Of a stretch of DNA of 64,000 nt, positions 16,581-25,340 are shown one piece after another (the first letter of the stretch is position 1; each line of letters begins with the position of its first letter). Below the pieces are notes generated by a model. The model saw only the letters and a list, made by a program, of their open reading frames with translations, had not been told where the DNA came from and made no database searches. The position numbers and the translations under genes are program-made. Source of the DNA: Primorskyibacter sedentarius (GTDB lineage: Bacteria > Pseudomonadota > Alphaproteobacteria > Rhodobacterales > Rhodobacteraceae); the NCBI RefSeq assembly GCF_004342065.1, contig NZ_SLZU01000006.1, positions 62,001 to 126,000 of the forward strand, read 5' to 3'.

Positions 16581-17885
16581 TCACGCCAGCATAGTTAGCG
16601 GGTTTTCCAGATTGTCCTTGATTGCGGCCAGCAGTTCCGCACCAAGCGCGCCGTCGATGACCCGGTGATCGACGCTGAGCGTGACGGACATGACCGTGGC
16701 GGTGGTTAACTCCCCATCCTTGCCGACGACGGGTTTGCGGATCCCGGCGCCGACCGCGAGGATCGCCCCGTGAGGCGGGTTGATCACCGCGTCGAAATTC
16801 TCGATCCCGAACATTCCAAGGTTGGAAATCGCAAAGCTGCCGCCCTGATATTCATGCGGGGCGAGCTTGCGGTCGCGGGCACGGCTTGCGAGGTCTTTCA
16901 TCTCGGCCGAAAGGGCCGACAGGGTCTTTTGATCGGCATCTTTCAGCACTGGCGTGAACAGCCCGCCCTCGATCGCCACGGCCACGGCGACGTCCGAAGG
17001 GGTGAGTTGCAGGATGCGGTCCCCCGCCCAGACGGCGTTTGCCGCAGGCACTTGTTGCAGGGCCACGGCGCAGGCCTTGATGATGAAGTCGTTGATGCTG
17101 AGCTTGATGCCGCGCGCGCTGAGCTGTTCGTTCAGCTGGGCGCGGAATGTCATCAGGGCATCAAGGTGGATGTCCCGGCGCAGGTAGAAATGCGGGATCT
17201 GCTGTTTGGCTTCGGTCAGGCGCGCGGCGATCGTTTTTCGCATGCCGTCCAGCGCGACTTCGGTATGGGGACGGTCGGCATAGATTTTCGCGACCTGCGA
17301 AGAGGAGATTGATGGGGCGGGCGCGGCGGCAGGTTCAGATGTTTGTGGCTCCGCAGCGGGTGTTGCGGTCGTGGAGCTGGGCTGCGCGTTTTCGACATCC
17401 GCGCGGATGATCCGCCCATGCGGGCCAGAGCCGGTGATCTGCGCCAGATCGATGCCCTTTTGTGCCGCGATGCGACGGGCCAGCGGCGAGGCGAAGATCC
17501 GGCGGCCATCGGCTGCCTTTGGTGCGGGAGCGACATCAGCCTGCGGCGCGGTCGCAGGCGCGGTCGCAGGCGCGGGCGCCGTACCGGGCGCGGCCATTGG
17601 TTCCGGCGCGCTGGCAGCGGCGCCGATGTCAGCAGCGCTTTCGCCCTCTTCCAGAAGCACCGCGATCGGGGTGTTGACCTTCACCCCTTCGGTGCCCTCT
17701 GTGATCAGGATGCGCCCCAGAACGCCTTCGTCAACGGCTTCGAATTCCATCGTGGCCTTGTCGGTTTCGATCTCCGCAAGGATATCGCCAGAGGCCACCG
17801 TGTCGCCTTCCTTGACCAACCATTTGGCAAGCGTGCCTTCCTCCATCGTCGGGCTGAGGGCGGGCATCAGGATTTCTGTCGGCAT
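16581..17885 (-). CDS. pdhC: Pyruvate dehydrogenase E2, dihydrolipoamide acetyltransferase
   Basis: A 434-residue E2 core subunit that transfers acetyl groups to CoA. Domain order: lipoyl domain at residues 1-80 with the modified lysine in TDKAT (Lys43), an Ala/Pro-rich linker, the peripheral subunit-binding domain around 130-170 ([18 protein letters not shown]), a second linker and the catalytic CAT domain from about 200 with the terminal [14 protein letters not shown] active-site motif. One lipoyl domain is present. It is the last gene of the pdhA-VOC-pdhB-orf-pdhC unit. Confidence 0.95.
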   Translation of the reverse strand: MPTEILMPALSPTMEEGTLAKWLVKEGDTVASGDILAEIETDKATMEFEAVDEGVLGRILITEGTEGVKVNTPIAVLLEEGESAADIGAAASAPEPMAAPGTAPAPATAPATAPQADVAPAPKAADGRRIFASPLARRIAAQKGIDLAQITGSGPHGRIIRADVENAQPSSTTATPAAEPQTSEPAAAPAPSISSSQVAKIYADRPHTEVALDGMRKTIAARLTEAKQQIPHFYLRRDIHLDALMTFRAQLNEQLSARGIKLSINDFIIKACAVALQQVPAANAVWAGDRILQLTPSDVAVAVAIEGGLFTPVLKDADQKTLSALSAEMKDLASRARDRKLAPHEYQGGSFAISNLGMFGIENFDAVINPPHGAILAVGAGIRKPVVGKDGELTTATVMSVTLSVDHRVIDGALGAELLAAIKDNLENPLTMLA

Positions 17886-17888
17886 CGG

Positions 17889-18242
17889 TCAGGTCCTCTT
17901 TGACGGTGCGCCGTGGGTGGACGGCAGGACATGGGGGCCAGCCCCCACAGCCCCGGAATTTGTTTGCCAGCAAGAGGCAGGGGCATCTTCGATCAGGGTC
18001 AGGATGTCGTAAGGTCGGCGCGGGGTGCCGCCTTGCGCAAGCTCTTTGATGGCGCGGCGTAGGGCCTGGCGGTGAGCCGCGATCCACTCATAGGCTTCCT
18101 GATGGGACGGGCGGCTGCCGGGGCGCAGGCTCGGGATCAGGCATTCCGGCAACCAGGCGCGCACAGTCGCGTCCTGCACGCGGATGCACAGGCGGTAGGC
18201 TTCGCGGGCGGGATCGCGGCCCTGAACCTCGACCCCTGTCAT
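17889..18242 (-). CDS. Hypothetical protein inside the pdh operon
   Basis: A 117-residue protein located between pdhB and pdhC, 3 bases before the pdhC start. Residues 1 to about 88 look like a real, compact protein (GRDPAREAYRLCIRVQ, PSHQEAYEWIAAHRQALRRAI) and resemble, as far as I recall, an uncharacterised Rhodobacterales family found at this place. The last 29 residues are of low-complexity type and are encoded by a stretch containing a perfect 7-base-pair G/C inverted repeat (17932-17947), suggesting that the coding region was lengthened into a structured intergenic element. No domain is recognised. Confidence 0.6.
   Translation of the reverse strand: MTGVEVQGRDPAREAYRLCIRVQDATVRAWLPECLIPSLRPGSRPSHQEAYEWIAAHRQALRRAIKELAQGGTPRRPYDILTLIEDAPASCWQTNSGAVGAGPHVLPSTHGAPSKRT
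17932..17947. repeat. GGGGGC inverted repeat at the 3' end of the pdh hypothetical gene
   Basis: TGGGGGC and GCCCCCA face each other across a two-base centre. It lies in the last 50 bases of the hypothetical gene before pdhC and may affect the E1 to E2 expression ratio. Confidence 0.4.
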
Positions 18243-18279
18243 GGTCGCGATCCAGCGGTTTGAGGGGCGCGCGCCAGTC

Positions 18280-19650
18280 TCATCGGTAGGTAACCTTGCG
18301 CACGGCGTCGATAACCTCCTCGGTCGTCAGAAGCGCATGCCTTTCGAGGTTGGCGGCATAGGGCATCGGGACATCCTTGCCGGTGCAGTTGATGACCGGC
18401 GCATCAAGCCAGTCGAACGCCTCTTGCATCAGAACGGCAGAGATGTGGTTGCCAATGGCGCCTACGGGGAAGCCTTCCTCGACGGTCACGCAACGGTTTG
18501 TCTTCTGGACCGAGGCGATAACAGTGGCAGTGTCCATCGGGCGCAGGGTCCGCAGATCAATCACTTCTGCATCAATCCCGTCTTCGGCAAGTTTTTCAGC
18601 GGCTTCCAGCGCGTAGCTCATCCCGATACCAAAGCTGACAATGGTCACGTCGGACCCTTCGCGCCAGATCCGGGCCTTACCGAAAGGAACGGTGAAATCA
18701 TCAAGTTTCGGCACATCGAAACTGCGCCCGTAGAGGATTTCATTCTCAAGGAAGATCACCGGGTTCGGGTCGCGGATCGCGCTTTTCAGCAGGCCCTTCG
18801 CATCGGATGCGGAATAGGGCATGACGACTTTCAGCCCGGGGATATGCGCGTACCATGCCGCGTAATCCTGACTGTGCTGGGCGCCGACACGGGCGGCCGC
18901 ACCGTTCGGGCCACGAAAGACGATGGGACATCCCATCTGGCCGCCGGACATATACAGCGTCTTGGCGGCAGAGTTGATGATCTGGTCAATCGCCTGCATG
19001 GCGAAGTTGAAGGTCATGAACTCGACAATGGGCCGCAGCCCGCCAAAAGCCGAACCCACGGCGATGCCGGTAAAGCCATGTTCCGTAATCGGCGTGTCGA
19101 TCACCCGTTTGGAGCCGAACTCGTCAAGCAATCCCTGGCTGATCTTGTAGGCGCCCTGATACTCGGCAACTTCTTCGCCCATCAGGAACACCTCGCCGTC
19201 GCGGCGCATCTCTTCGGCCATGGCGTCGCGCAGGGCTTCGCGCACGGTCTGTTGCCGCAGCTCCGTGCCTTCGGGCCAATCGGGGATCAGGTCGGGCTCT
19301 GGATGGGTCTTCGCAGCGGCCGGCGCGCTTTCCGAAGTAAGGGTCTTGTCGGCGGGGGCGGGTTGCTGGCTTTGCGCGCTGTCGACCGTGGCAGAGGCGG
19401 CATCTTCGCCTTCCTCCACCAGCATGGCGATCGGGGTGTTGACCTTCACACCCTCGGTTCCTTCGGCAATCAGGATGCGGCCCAGAATGCCCTCATCGAC
19501 GGCTTCGAATTCCATCGTGGCCTTGTCGGTCTCGATCTCCGCGATAATGTCGCCGCTGCTGACGGTATCGCCTTCCTTTACCAGCCATTTGGCGAGCGTG
19601 CCTTCCTCCATCGTGGGCGACAGGGCGGGCATGAGGATTTCGGTGGCCAT
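18280..19650 (-). CDS. pdhB: Pyruvate dehydrogenase E1 beta subunit with lipoyl domain
   Basis: A 456-residue E1 beta subunit that binds thiamine diphosphate together with PdhA. It begins with a complete lipoyl domain (residues 1-78, lysine in TDKAT at 43), joined by a Ala/Ser/Pro linker to the transketolase-like E1 beta region from about residue 130 ([40 protein letters not shown]) and the C-terminal domain. A lipoylated E1 beta is a known alphaproteobacterial trait. The first 78 residues are nearly identical to those of PdhC. It starts two bases after the VOC gene stop. Confidence 0.95.
   Translation of the reverse strand: MATEILMPALSPTMEEGTLAKWLVKEGDTVSSGDIIAEIETDKATMEFEAVDEGILGRILIAEGTEGVKVNTPIAMLVEEGEDAASATVDSAQSQQPAPADKTLTSESAPAAAKTHPEPDLIPDWPEGTELRQQTVREALRDAMAEEMRRDGEVFLMGEEVAEYQGAYKISQGLLDEFGSKRVIDTPITEHGFTGIAVGSAFGGLRPIVEFMTFNFAMQAIDQIINSAAKTLYMSGGQMGCPIVFRGPNGAAARVGAQHSQDYAAWYAHIPGLKVVMPYSASDAKGLLKSAIRDPNPVIFLENEILYGRSFDVPKLDDFTVPFGKARIWREGSDVTIVSFGIGMSYALEAAEKLAEDGIDAEVIDLRTLRPMDTATVIASVQKTNRCVTVEEGFPVGAIGNHISAVLMQEAFDWLDAPVINCTGKDVPMPYAANLERHALLTTEEVIDAVRKVTYR
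19415..19650 (-). repeat. Lipoyl-domain coding repeat shared by pdhB and pdhC
   Basis: The 5' 236 bases of pdhB and those of pdhC (17650-17885) encode almost the same lipoyl domain, differing in only a few residues (for example MATEI versus MPTEI, VSSGDII versus VASGDIL). This direct repeat about 1.8 kb apart is a possible substrate for recombination or gene conversion. Confidence 0.7.
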
Positions 19651-19652
19651 GA

Positions 19653-20036
19653 TTACTCTTCTCCCTCGGCGGGCGTGATGAAGCCCACGATATTGCCTTC
19701 GCCATCTTCGACATAGGCTGCACGACCGATGCCGGGATAGTCGGTGGGCGGCAGCGCCTCGGCCCCGCCATGCGCCAGTGCCCAGGTATAGCGGTCATCG
19801 CAATCCGCCACCTCGAACGTCAGGGTACACCCGCGCACCGGCATGCCCGGTTCGGGGGCGGGGCCCATACGCTTCATCAGACCGCCCGACAGAGGTGCCG
19901 CTATGCCGGGGCCAGAGATCAAGGAATACTCTACCTCTTCCGCGCCGCGCATCGGGTCGAATTTCCAGCCGAAGAGCCCGGTATAGAACGCCTTGGCGCG
20001 GGCCGTGTCCGTGGCGTGAATTTCGAAATGCGGCAT
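19653..20036 (-). CDS. VOC/glyoxalase-fold protein within the pdh operon
   Basis: A 127-residue vicinal-oxygen-chelate (glyoxalase/bleomycin resistance) superfamily protein. It has the paired beta-alpha-beta-beta-beta modules: [22 protein letters not shown] at the start, and [12 protein letters not shown] near the end. Candidate metal ligands are His6 and the glutamate in YVEDGEG. It overlaps the pdhA stop by one base (TGATG) and ends two bases before pdhB, so it is an internal member of the operon. Its substrate is unknown; a link with 2-oxoacid or methylglyoxal chemistry is only suggested by position. Confidence 0.8.
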   Translation of the reverse strand: MPHFEIHATDTARAKAFYTGLFGWKFDPMRGAEEVEYSLISGPGIAAPLSGGLMKRMGPAPEPGMPVRGCTLTFEVADCDDRYTWALAHGGAEALPPTDYPGIGRAAYVEDGEGNIVGFITPAEGEE

Positions 20037-21034
20037 CAGGTGGCCTCCGCGTAAATATCGGTCCAAAGCTCCTCGAGCGCGGGTTCCGGGCTTTCCTTCG
20101 CAAATTCGGCGCTGGCATTGACGACGGCCTTGATCTCCTTGTCGATCGCCTTGAGATCGTCCTCGCTCGCATGCTTGCCCTCGATCAGCATGATGCGCAC
20201 ATGCTCGATCGGGTCGCGTTCTTCGCGCATCTTCTGCACCTCTTCGCGGGTGCGGTACTTTGCGGGGTCGGACATGGAATGCCCGCGATAGCGATAGGTT
20301 TTGATCTCAAGGATATAGGGGCCTTTGCCCGCCCGGCAGTGGCCGACAGCCGTCTTGCCCGCGACCTTGACAGCCAGAACATCCATGCCGTCCACGACCT
20401 CTCCGGGGATGCCGAACGCCTCGCCGCGGGTGTGCAGATCGGGGGTGGAGGTGGAGCGTTGCTGTGCAGTCCCCATCGCGTACTGGTTGTTTTCAATGAC
20501 AAAAACCACCGGCAGCTTCCACAGTGCGGCCATGTTGAACGTCTCGTAAACTTGGCCCTGATTGGCCGCACCATCGCCGAAATAGGTGAAGGTCACGCGG
20601 CCATTGTCGCGGTACTTGTCCGAGAATGCGAGCCCTGCGCCAAGCGGAACCTGCGCACCGACGATGCCGTGGCCGCCGTAGAAATGTTTCTCCTTGGAGA
20701 ACATGTGCATGGAGCCGCCCTTGCCCTTGGAATAGCCGCCTTCACGGCCCGTCAGCTCTGCCATGACGCCGTTGGGATCCATGCCGCAGGCCAGCATGTG
20801 GCCGTGGTCTCGGTAGGAGGTGATGCGTTTGTCGCCATCCTCTGCCGCGGCCTCCAGCCCGACCACGACGGCCTCCTGTCCGATGTAGAGATGGCAAAAG
20901 CCGCCGATCAGTCCCATGCCATAAAGCTGGCCGGCCTTTTCTTCGAACCTGCGGATCAAGAGCATGTCGCGATAGAATTGCGTCAGCTCTTCGGACGAGA
21001 CATTGGGCTTGGGGGTGGTTTTCCGGGCAGCCAT
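20036..21034 (-). CDS. pdhA: Pyruvate dehydrogenase E1 alpha subunit
   Basis: A 332-residue E1 alpha that decarboxylates pyruvate with thiamine diphosphate. The ThDP/Mg motif begins with FGDGAANQGQ and ends with ENNQYAMGT, and the phosphorylation-loop-like region TYRYRGHSMSDP is complete. The N-terminus carries a short basic tail. It is the first gene of the operon; about 200 non-coding bases separate it from the upstream ftsB-like gene and would hold the promoter. Confidence 0.95.
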   Translation of the reverse strand: MAARKTTPKPNVSSEELTQFYRDMLLIRRFEEKAGQLYGMGLIGGFCHLYIGQEAVVVGLEAAAEDGDKRITSYRDHGHMLACGMDPNGVMAELTGREGGYSKGKGGSMHMFSKEKHFYGGHGIVGAQVPLGAGLAFSDKYRDNGRVTFTYFGDGAANQGQVYETFNMAALWKLPVVFVIENNQYAMGTAQQRSTSTPDLHTRGEAFGIPGEVVDGMDVLAVKVAGKTAVGHCRAGKGPYILEIKTYRYRGHSMSDPAKYRTREEVQKMREERDPIEHVRIMLIEGKHASEDDLKAIDKEIKAVVNASAEFAKESPEPALEELWTDIYAEAT

Positions 21035-21235
21035 GTGCGAGCCCCTCCATCGGCTGAATGGTTTAACCTTAAGCGTTTTTCATCAGCGTAGTGGGGCGTG
21101 GCAGAACTGACAAGTCCGATGCGCGGGAATTCGGTTGCAAGCATGGGGGATGAGCGCTTTGCGGCCGCCAGATATGTGTCGGGGCGACGAGGGGCCCCCA
21201 CCCGGAACACGGGCGCGGGGAACGGCGTTGGGCGG

Positions 21236-21538
21236 TCAGCGCACCACGATTTCGTCGGCGCGGATCAGGCCCAGCACATCGCGGGCCTGTTCATCCAGCA
21301 GATCGAGGTCAAGGAAATCATCCGACAGCCTGCGGGTCAGGTTCTGCATCCGCGCGACCTCTGCTTCAAGCTCTGCAAGCTCTTCGGCAAGGTGCTGCGC
21401 TTCGACATTGATCTCTGCACGGCGGAAAAGACCATAGTCCCCCTGAACCGCCGCAAACGTGAAGTAGATGCCAAGGCTGAAGGCCACGGCAAAAAAGATC
21501 AGGACGCCAAAGGCGGGACGGTTTCTAAGGATGCTCAT
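21236..21538 (-). CDS. FtsB/DivIC-like septum formation initiator
   Basis: A 100-residue bitopic membrane protein: short basic N-terminus (MSILRNRP), one transmembrane helix at about residues 9-28, then a leucine/glutamate-rich coiled coil (VEAQHLAEELAELEAEVARM) and a short C-terminal part with the family pattern RLSDDFLDLDLLDEQARDVLGLI. This is the DivIC/FtsB architecture, expected to act with FtsL and FtsQ at the divisome. Alphaproteobacterial members often stand upstream of pdhA, as here. ATG 21538 was chosen over an upstream start because it gives the typical short cytoplasmic tail. Confidence 0.85.
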   Translation of the reverse strand: MSILRNRPAFGVLIFFAVAFSLGIYFTFAAVQGDYGLFRRAEINVEAQHLAEELAELEAEVARMQNLTRRLSDDFLDLDLLDEQARDVLGLIRADEIVVR

Positions 21539-21665
21539 GCTCTGCCTCACTGCGCTTCTCTGAGCGCTTTCAGGCACTATTGCACGGGCGAATCATGCTT
21601 GTGAATCTTTCTCGGATGCAGAATCCCGAAAAAAATTCCCCGTGTTTTTGTGGCAACTATGGAAG

Positions 21666-21710
21666 GGCCCGGCGCAGGCGCTGGTCATTACACAATGCGT
21701 GCGCCGGGCC
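21666..21710 (-). terminator. Long hairpin after the aldolase gene
   Basis: GGCCCGGCGCA (21666-21676) and TGCGCCGGGCC (21700-21710) form a perfect 11-base-pair stem with a 23-base loop, 7 bases after the fba stop on the - strand. The following T content is low, so it may be a stabilising 3' structure or a weak terminator. Confidence 0.5.
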
Positions 21711-21716
21711 GGGGGA

Positions 21717-22646
21717 TCAGCCGCGTCCCTTGTAGATTTCGATCAGCTTTCCAAGCATGTCGAGCGCGTCTTCACGCGAGCGCTGGAAGCTGTTGCGCCC
21801 GATGATCGACCCGTTGCCGCCGCCGTCGCGGATGGCGCGCGCATCGTCATACACGCTGTCGGCGCCTTTCTTGGCCCCGCCCGAGAACACCATGATCCGG
21901 CGTCCGGCAAAGGCGGAATCCATGCAGTGACGGACCCGTGCGGCCTGGGTCGCGATGTCGATGCCTTCGGATTCGTAGACCTTCTTGGCTTCGGGCAGGG
22001 ACAGGTGGTCGGTCGAAAGCTTGATCTTGATGACATGGGCGCCCAGCAATGCCGCGATCTGTGCAGCATAGGCGGCGATGTCGATGGCGGTTTCGCCGTC
22101 CTTGTCCAGCGCTTCGCCGCGCGGGTAGGACCAGATCACCGTGGCGATGCCTTTGGCGGCGGCTTCGCGGCGCATCTCGGCGATTTCCTCGAACATGCCA
22201 AGGCCCGCGGAAGAGCCGGGATAGATGGTAAAGCCGATGCAGCCCGCACCGATCCGCAGGGCGTCATCCACGCTGGCGGTGATGGCCTGGGATTTGGGCT
22301 GCTCGGACGGCATCAGCGAATTGGCGCTGTTGACCTTCAGGATGGTGGGGATCTGGCCTGCAAACGTGTCCGCGCCTGCCTCCAGCATGCCCAGGGGGGC
22401 AGCAAATGCGTTCAGCCCGGCATCGATGGCCAGCTTGTAATGGTAATGCGGGTCATAGGCCGGCGCGTTCGGGGCAAAGCTGCGCGCAGGCCCGTGTTCG
22501 AAACCCTGATCGACGGGCAGGATGATCATCTTGCCGGTGCCGCCCAGCTTGCCGGTCATAAGCATCCGGTTGAGGTTGGCCTTCACACCGGGTGTCTCGC
22601 CTTCATAATTGGCCAGGATCTTTTGAACGGTACGCGTGGATTTCAT
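21717..22646 (-). CDS. Class I fructose-bisphosphate aldolase
   Basis: A 309-residue aldolase of the DhnA/FbaB (archaeal-type class I) family, which cleaves or forms fructose 1,6-bisphosphate using a Schiff-base lysine. The segments IILPVDQGFEHGPARSF, GAGCIGFTIYPGS, VIKIKLSTDHLS (with the probable catalytic lysine) and FSGGAKKGADSVYDDARAI are diagnostic. It is separated from pgk by a terminator and so has its own promoter, in a region with two degenerate copies of the palindrome found at zwf and eno. Confidence 0.92.
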   Translation of the reverse strand: MKSTRTVQKILANYEGETPGVKANLNRMLMTGKLGGTGKMIILPVDQGFEHGPARSFAPNAPAYDPHYHYKLAIDAGLNAFAAPLGMLEAGADTFAGQIPTILKVNSANSLMPSEQPKSQAITASVDDALRIGAGCIGFTIYPGSSAGLGMFEEIAEMRREAAAKGIATVIWSYPRGEALDKDGETAIDIAAYAAQIAALLGAHVIKIKLSTDHLSLPEAKKVYESEGIDIATQAARVRHCMDSAFAGRRIMVFSGGAKKGADSVYDDARAIRDGGGNGSIIGRNSFQRSREDALDMLGKLIEIYKGRG

Positions 22647-22723
22647 GACTTTCGTGCCCTTTTCGCAGCAGCAGTGAATTCAATACCTTTCGCATAGGCG
22701 GAGGCTGCGCGGCTTGCAACGAT

Positions 22724-22756
22724 GGTGGCGCTAACAGTGCAAGTGTTTGCGCCAAC
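22724..22756 (-). promoter_or_regulatory. Two degenerate CceR-like operators upstream of the aldolase gene
   Basis: GGTGGCGCTAAC (22724-22735) and GTTTGCGCCAAC (22745-22756) each match the 12-base palindrome GTTAGCGCTAAC at 10 positions. Their centres are exactly 21 bases apart, two helical turns, as expected for cooperative binding of a dimeric LacI-family protein. They lie about 80-110 bases before the aldolase ATG. Confidence 0.5.
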
Positions 22757-22805
22757 AGTGTTAATCTGTGGCAAGAGACCGGTGAGCGGGCGGGTTTACC
22801 CAAGG

Positions 22806-22833
22806 AAAAGGCCGGTATGACCCGGCCCTTTTT
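22806..22833 (-). terminator. Intrinsic terminator after pgk
   Basis: GGCCGG (22810-22815) pairs with CCGGCC (22822-22827). On the - strand the stem is followed by TTTT; on the + strand by CTTTTT, so it can work in both directions. It lies about 30 bases after the pgk stop. Confidence 0.7.
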
Positions 22834-22861
22834 GGTGCTGCATTTTGCAAGATTTGTTAGG

Positions 22862-24049
22862 TCAGCCCAACGCCGCGACGCCGGGCAGGGTCTTGCCTTC
22901 CATCCATTCCAGAAACGCACCGCCCGCGGTGGAGATATAGGTGAAATCCTCTGCCGCCCCGGCCTTGTTCAGCGCGGCTACCGTATCGCCACCGCCCGCG
23001 ACAGAGGTCAGCTGACCTGCGCGGCTAAGCTCTGCGGCCTTGGCAGCAGCGGCATTGGTCGCGGTATCAAAGGGTTCGATTTCGAAGGCGCCGAGCGGCC
23101 CGTTCCAGATCAGCGTCTTGGCGCTTTCCAGAGCCGTTGCGATGCGGGCCACCGTGTCGGGGCCTGCGTCAAGGATCATGGCATCTGCAGGGCAGTCGCC
23201 TGCAGCCACGGTCTCATTCTCCGCCCCGGCCTTGAATTCGCGCGCCACGACGACGTCAGAGGGCAGGATGATCTCGCAGCCCGCAGCCTTGGCCTTTTCG
23301 ACGATCTCCAGTGCGGTCGGTGCCATTTCATGTTCGCAAAGCGATTTGCCAACATCCACGCCTTGGGCGGCGAGGAAAGTGTTGGCCATGCCGCCGCCGA
23401 TGACCAGATGGTCGACCTTGGCCACCAGATTGCCCAGCAGATCAAGCTTCGTCGAGACTTTGGCGCCGCCGACCACCGCCACGACAGGGCGTTGCGGCTG
23501 GCCTAGTGCCGCCTCCAACGCGCTGAGTTCAGCCTGCATCAGGCGACCGGCGCAGGAGGGCAGCAGCCGGGCCAGCGCCTCGGTCGAGGCATGCGCGCGG
23601 TGAGCGGCGGAAAAGGCGTCGTTGCAGTAGACGTCGCCAAGCCTCGCCATCTGGGCGGCAAGCTCCGCGTCGTTCTTTTCCTCGCCGGCGTGGAACCGGG
23701 TATTCTCGCACAGAAGGACCTGTCCGGCCTGCAGCGCATCAACGGCCGCCTCTGCCGCGGCGCCCACGCAATCGGCGACAAAGACGACATCCGCGCCAAA
23801 CGCAGCTTCAAGCGCGGGCACAAGCGGTTGCAGGCTCATCTCCGGCACGCGCTTGCCCTTGGGGCGCCCGAAATGCGCCAGCAGGATCGGCTTGCCGCCC
23901 GCATCCAGAATGTCGCGCACGGTGGGGACGATCCGTTCGATCCGGGTGGCGTCGGTGACGCGGCCATCCTCGACCGGCACGTTGATATCCACACGCACCA
24001 GCACGCGCTTGCCATTGATGTCCATTTGATCGAGCGTTTTCCAGGCCAT
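22862..24049 (-). CDS. pgk: Phosphoglycerate kinase
   Basis: A 395-residue PGK converting 1,3-bisphosphoglycerate and ADP to 3-phosphoglycerate and ATP. The substrate-binding signature [15 protein letters not shown] at the N-terminus, SxLG-like [14 protein letters not shown], the hinge [17 protein letters not shown] and the nucleotide-binding [14 protein letters not shown] are all present. Length is as usual for the family. It stands alone with a terminator behind it and is divergent from the cyclophilin genes. Confidence 0.96.
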   Translation of the reverse strand: MAWKTLDQMDINGKRVLVRVDINVPVEDGRVTDATRIERIVPTVRDILDAGGKPILLAHFGRPKGKRVPEMSLQPLVPALEAAFGADVVFVADCVGAAAEAAVDALQAGQVLLCENTRFHAGEEKNDAELAAQMARLGDVYCNDAFSAAHRAHASTEALARLLPSCAGRLMQAELSALEAALGQPQRPVVAVVGGAKVSTKLDLLGNLVAKVDHLVIGGGMANTFLAAQGVDVGKSLCEHEMAPTALEIVEKAKAAGCEIILPSDVVVAREFKAGAENETVAAGDCPADAMILDAGPDTVARIATALESAKTLIWNGPLGAFEIEPFDTATNAAAAKAAELSRAGQLTSVAGGGDTVAALNKAGAAEDFTYISTAGGAFLEWMEGKTLPGVAALG

Positions 24050-24178
24050 GGGGCGTTCCTTTTCTGCCTTGGGTTGCCCTTGTTCTGACCAACACGGGCG
24101 GGCAGGTCAATGCACACGCTTGGCAATTGCGCGCAGCAGGCTTAGGTAACACGCCAAATGCATGAGAGGAGCCAGACA

Positions 24179-24685
24179 ATGGCAGACATCAAAGACCCCG
24201 AAAACACCATCCTGATCGAGCTGAAGGGTGGCACCGTCACCATCGAGCTGCTGGCCGACGTGGCGCCGAAACATGCCGAGCGCATGAAAGAGCTGGCGCG
24301 CGCGGGCGCCTATGACAACGTGGCCTTCCACCGCGTGATCGACGGTTTCATGGCACAGACCGGTGACGTGCAGCACGCCAACATGGAAAAGGATTACAAT
24401 CCGGGCCGCGCGGGCACCGGCGGATCGGACCTGCCGGACCTGCCTGCCGAATTCTCCAAGCTGCCGCATGACCGGGGCACTCTTGGCGCCGCACGCAGCC
24501 AGAACCCGAATTCGGCCAATTCGCAGTTCTTCATCAACTTCAAGGACAACCATTTCCTGAATGGTCAGTACACGGTTTACGGCCGCGTGATCGAAGGCAT
24601 GGAACATGTCGACGATATCACCAAGGGCGAGCCGCCGGCGAATCCCGACCGTATGATCTCTGTCAAGGTGGCCGCAGATGCGTAA
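24179..24685 (+). CDS. Cytoplasmic cyclophilin-type peptidyl-prolyl isomerase
   Basis: A 168-residue cyclophilin without signal peptide. The active-site pattern FHRVIDGFMAQTGD and the segment NSANSQFFINF (Arg, Phe, Met, Gln residues of the catalytic pocket) are intact. It catalyses cis-trans isomerisation at proline during folding. ATG 24179 is preceded by GAGAGGAG at a spacing of about 8. Its last eight bases overlap the next, paralogous gene. Confidence 0.93.
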   Translation: MADIKDPENTILIELKGGTVTIELLADVAPKHAERMKELARAGAYDNVAFHRVIDGFMAQTGDVQHANMEKDYNPGRAGTGGSDLPDLPAEFSKLPHDRGTLGAARSQNPNSANSQFFINFKDNHFLNGQYTVYGRVIEGMEHVDDITKGEPPANPDRMISVKVAADA

Positions 24686-25223
24686 ACTCGCATTGGCCCT
24701 GATGCTGGCAGGCTCGCCGGTATTGGCCACGGAAATGACGATCGAGGTTGCGGGCGGCACCAGCGGCACCGTGACGATCGACCTTTTCGAGGATGTGGCC
24801 CCCAAACATGTGGAGCGTATCGCGACACTGGCAGAGCAGGGCGCCTATGACGGCGTGGTGTTCCACCGCGTGATCGATGGGTTCATGGCCCAGACCGGTG
24901 ATGTCGAATTCGGCAAGCTGGGCGGCGATATGCGCATGGCCGGGCGCGGCGGATCGGATATGCCAAACCTGCCTGCGGAATTCTCTGACCGGCCATTCGA
25001 ACGCGGTGTCATTGGCATGGCGCGGTCGCAATCGCCCGACAGTGCCAATTCGCAGTTCTTCATCATGTTCGCGCCGGGTGATTTCCTGAACGGTCAGTAC
25101 ACGGTCGTCGGAAAGGTCACCTCTGGCATGGATGTGGTTGACGCGATCAAGCGCGGCGAAGGCCCAAATGGCGCGGTGATCGGAGAGCCTGACCGCATGG
25201 CGAAAGTCACCGTCTCCCGCTAG
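24678..25223 (+). CDS. Periplasmic cyclophilin-type peptidyl-prolyl isomerase
   Basis: A 181-residue paralogue of the preceding protein with an added N-terminal signal peptide (MRKLALALMLAGSPVLA, cleavage likely after VLA at residue 17). The catalytic segment FHRVIDGFMAQTGD is the same, and NSANSQFFIMF differs by one residue from the cytoplasmic copy. The arrangement looks like a tandem duplication in which one copy was given an export signal. A terminator follows. Confidence 0.92.
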   Translation: MRKLALALMLAGSPVLATEMTIEVAGGTSGTVTIDLFEDVAPKHVERIATLAEQGAYDGVVFHRVIDGFMAQTGDVEFGKLGGDMRMAGRGGSDMPNLPAEFSDRPFERGVIGMARSQSPDSANSQFFIMFAPGDFLNGQYTVVGKVTSGMDVVDAIKRGEGPNGAVIGEPDRMAKVTVSR

Positions 25224-25247
25224 GGTTTGCCAATCTGGAAACGAAAG

Positions 25248-25280
25248 GCCGCGTCCGGGTCGTCCGGGTGCGGCTTTTTT
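25248..25280 (+). terminator. Intrinsic terminator after the cyclophilin pair
   Basis: GCCGC (25248-25252) and GCGGC (25270-25274) enclose a loop that has its own CCGG repeats, followed by TTTTTT (25275-25280). Confidence 0.7.
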
Positions 25281-25340
25281 CTGTCAAATGGCCTCGCGCC
25301 CATTGGGCGGAGCGTCTTACAATGACAGCCGTCGCGGCGA

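Noticed and set aside
18241-19716. A 491-residue open frame opposite pdhB
   Set aside because: PdhB and its lipoyl domain are unmistakable on the - strand; the + frame is an antisense shadow.
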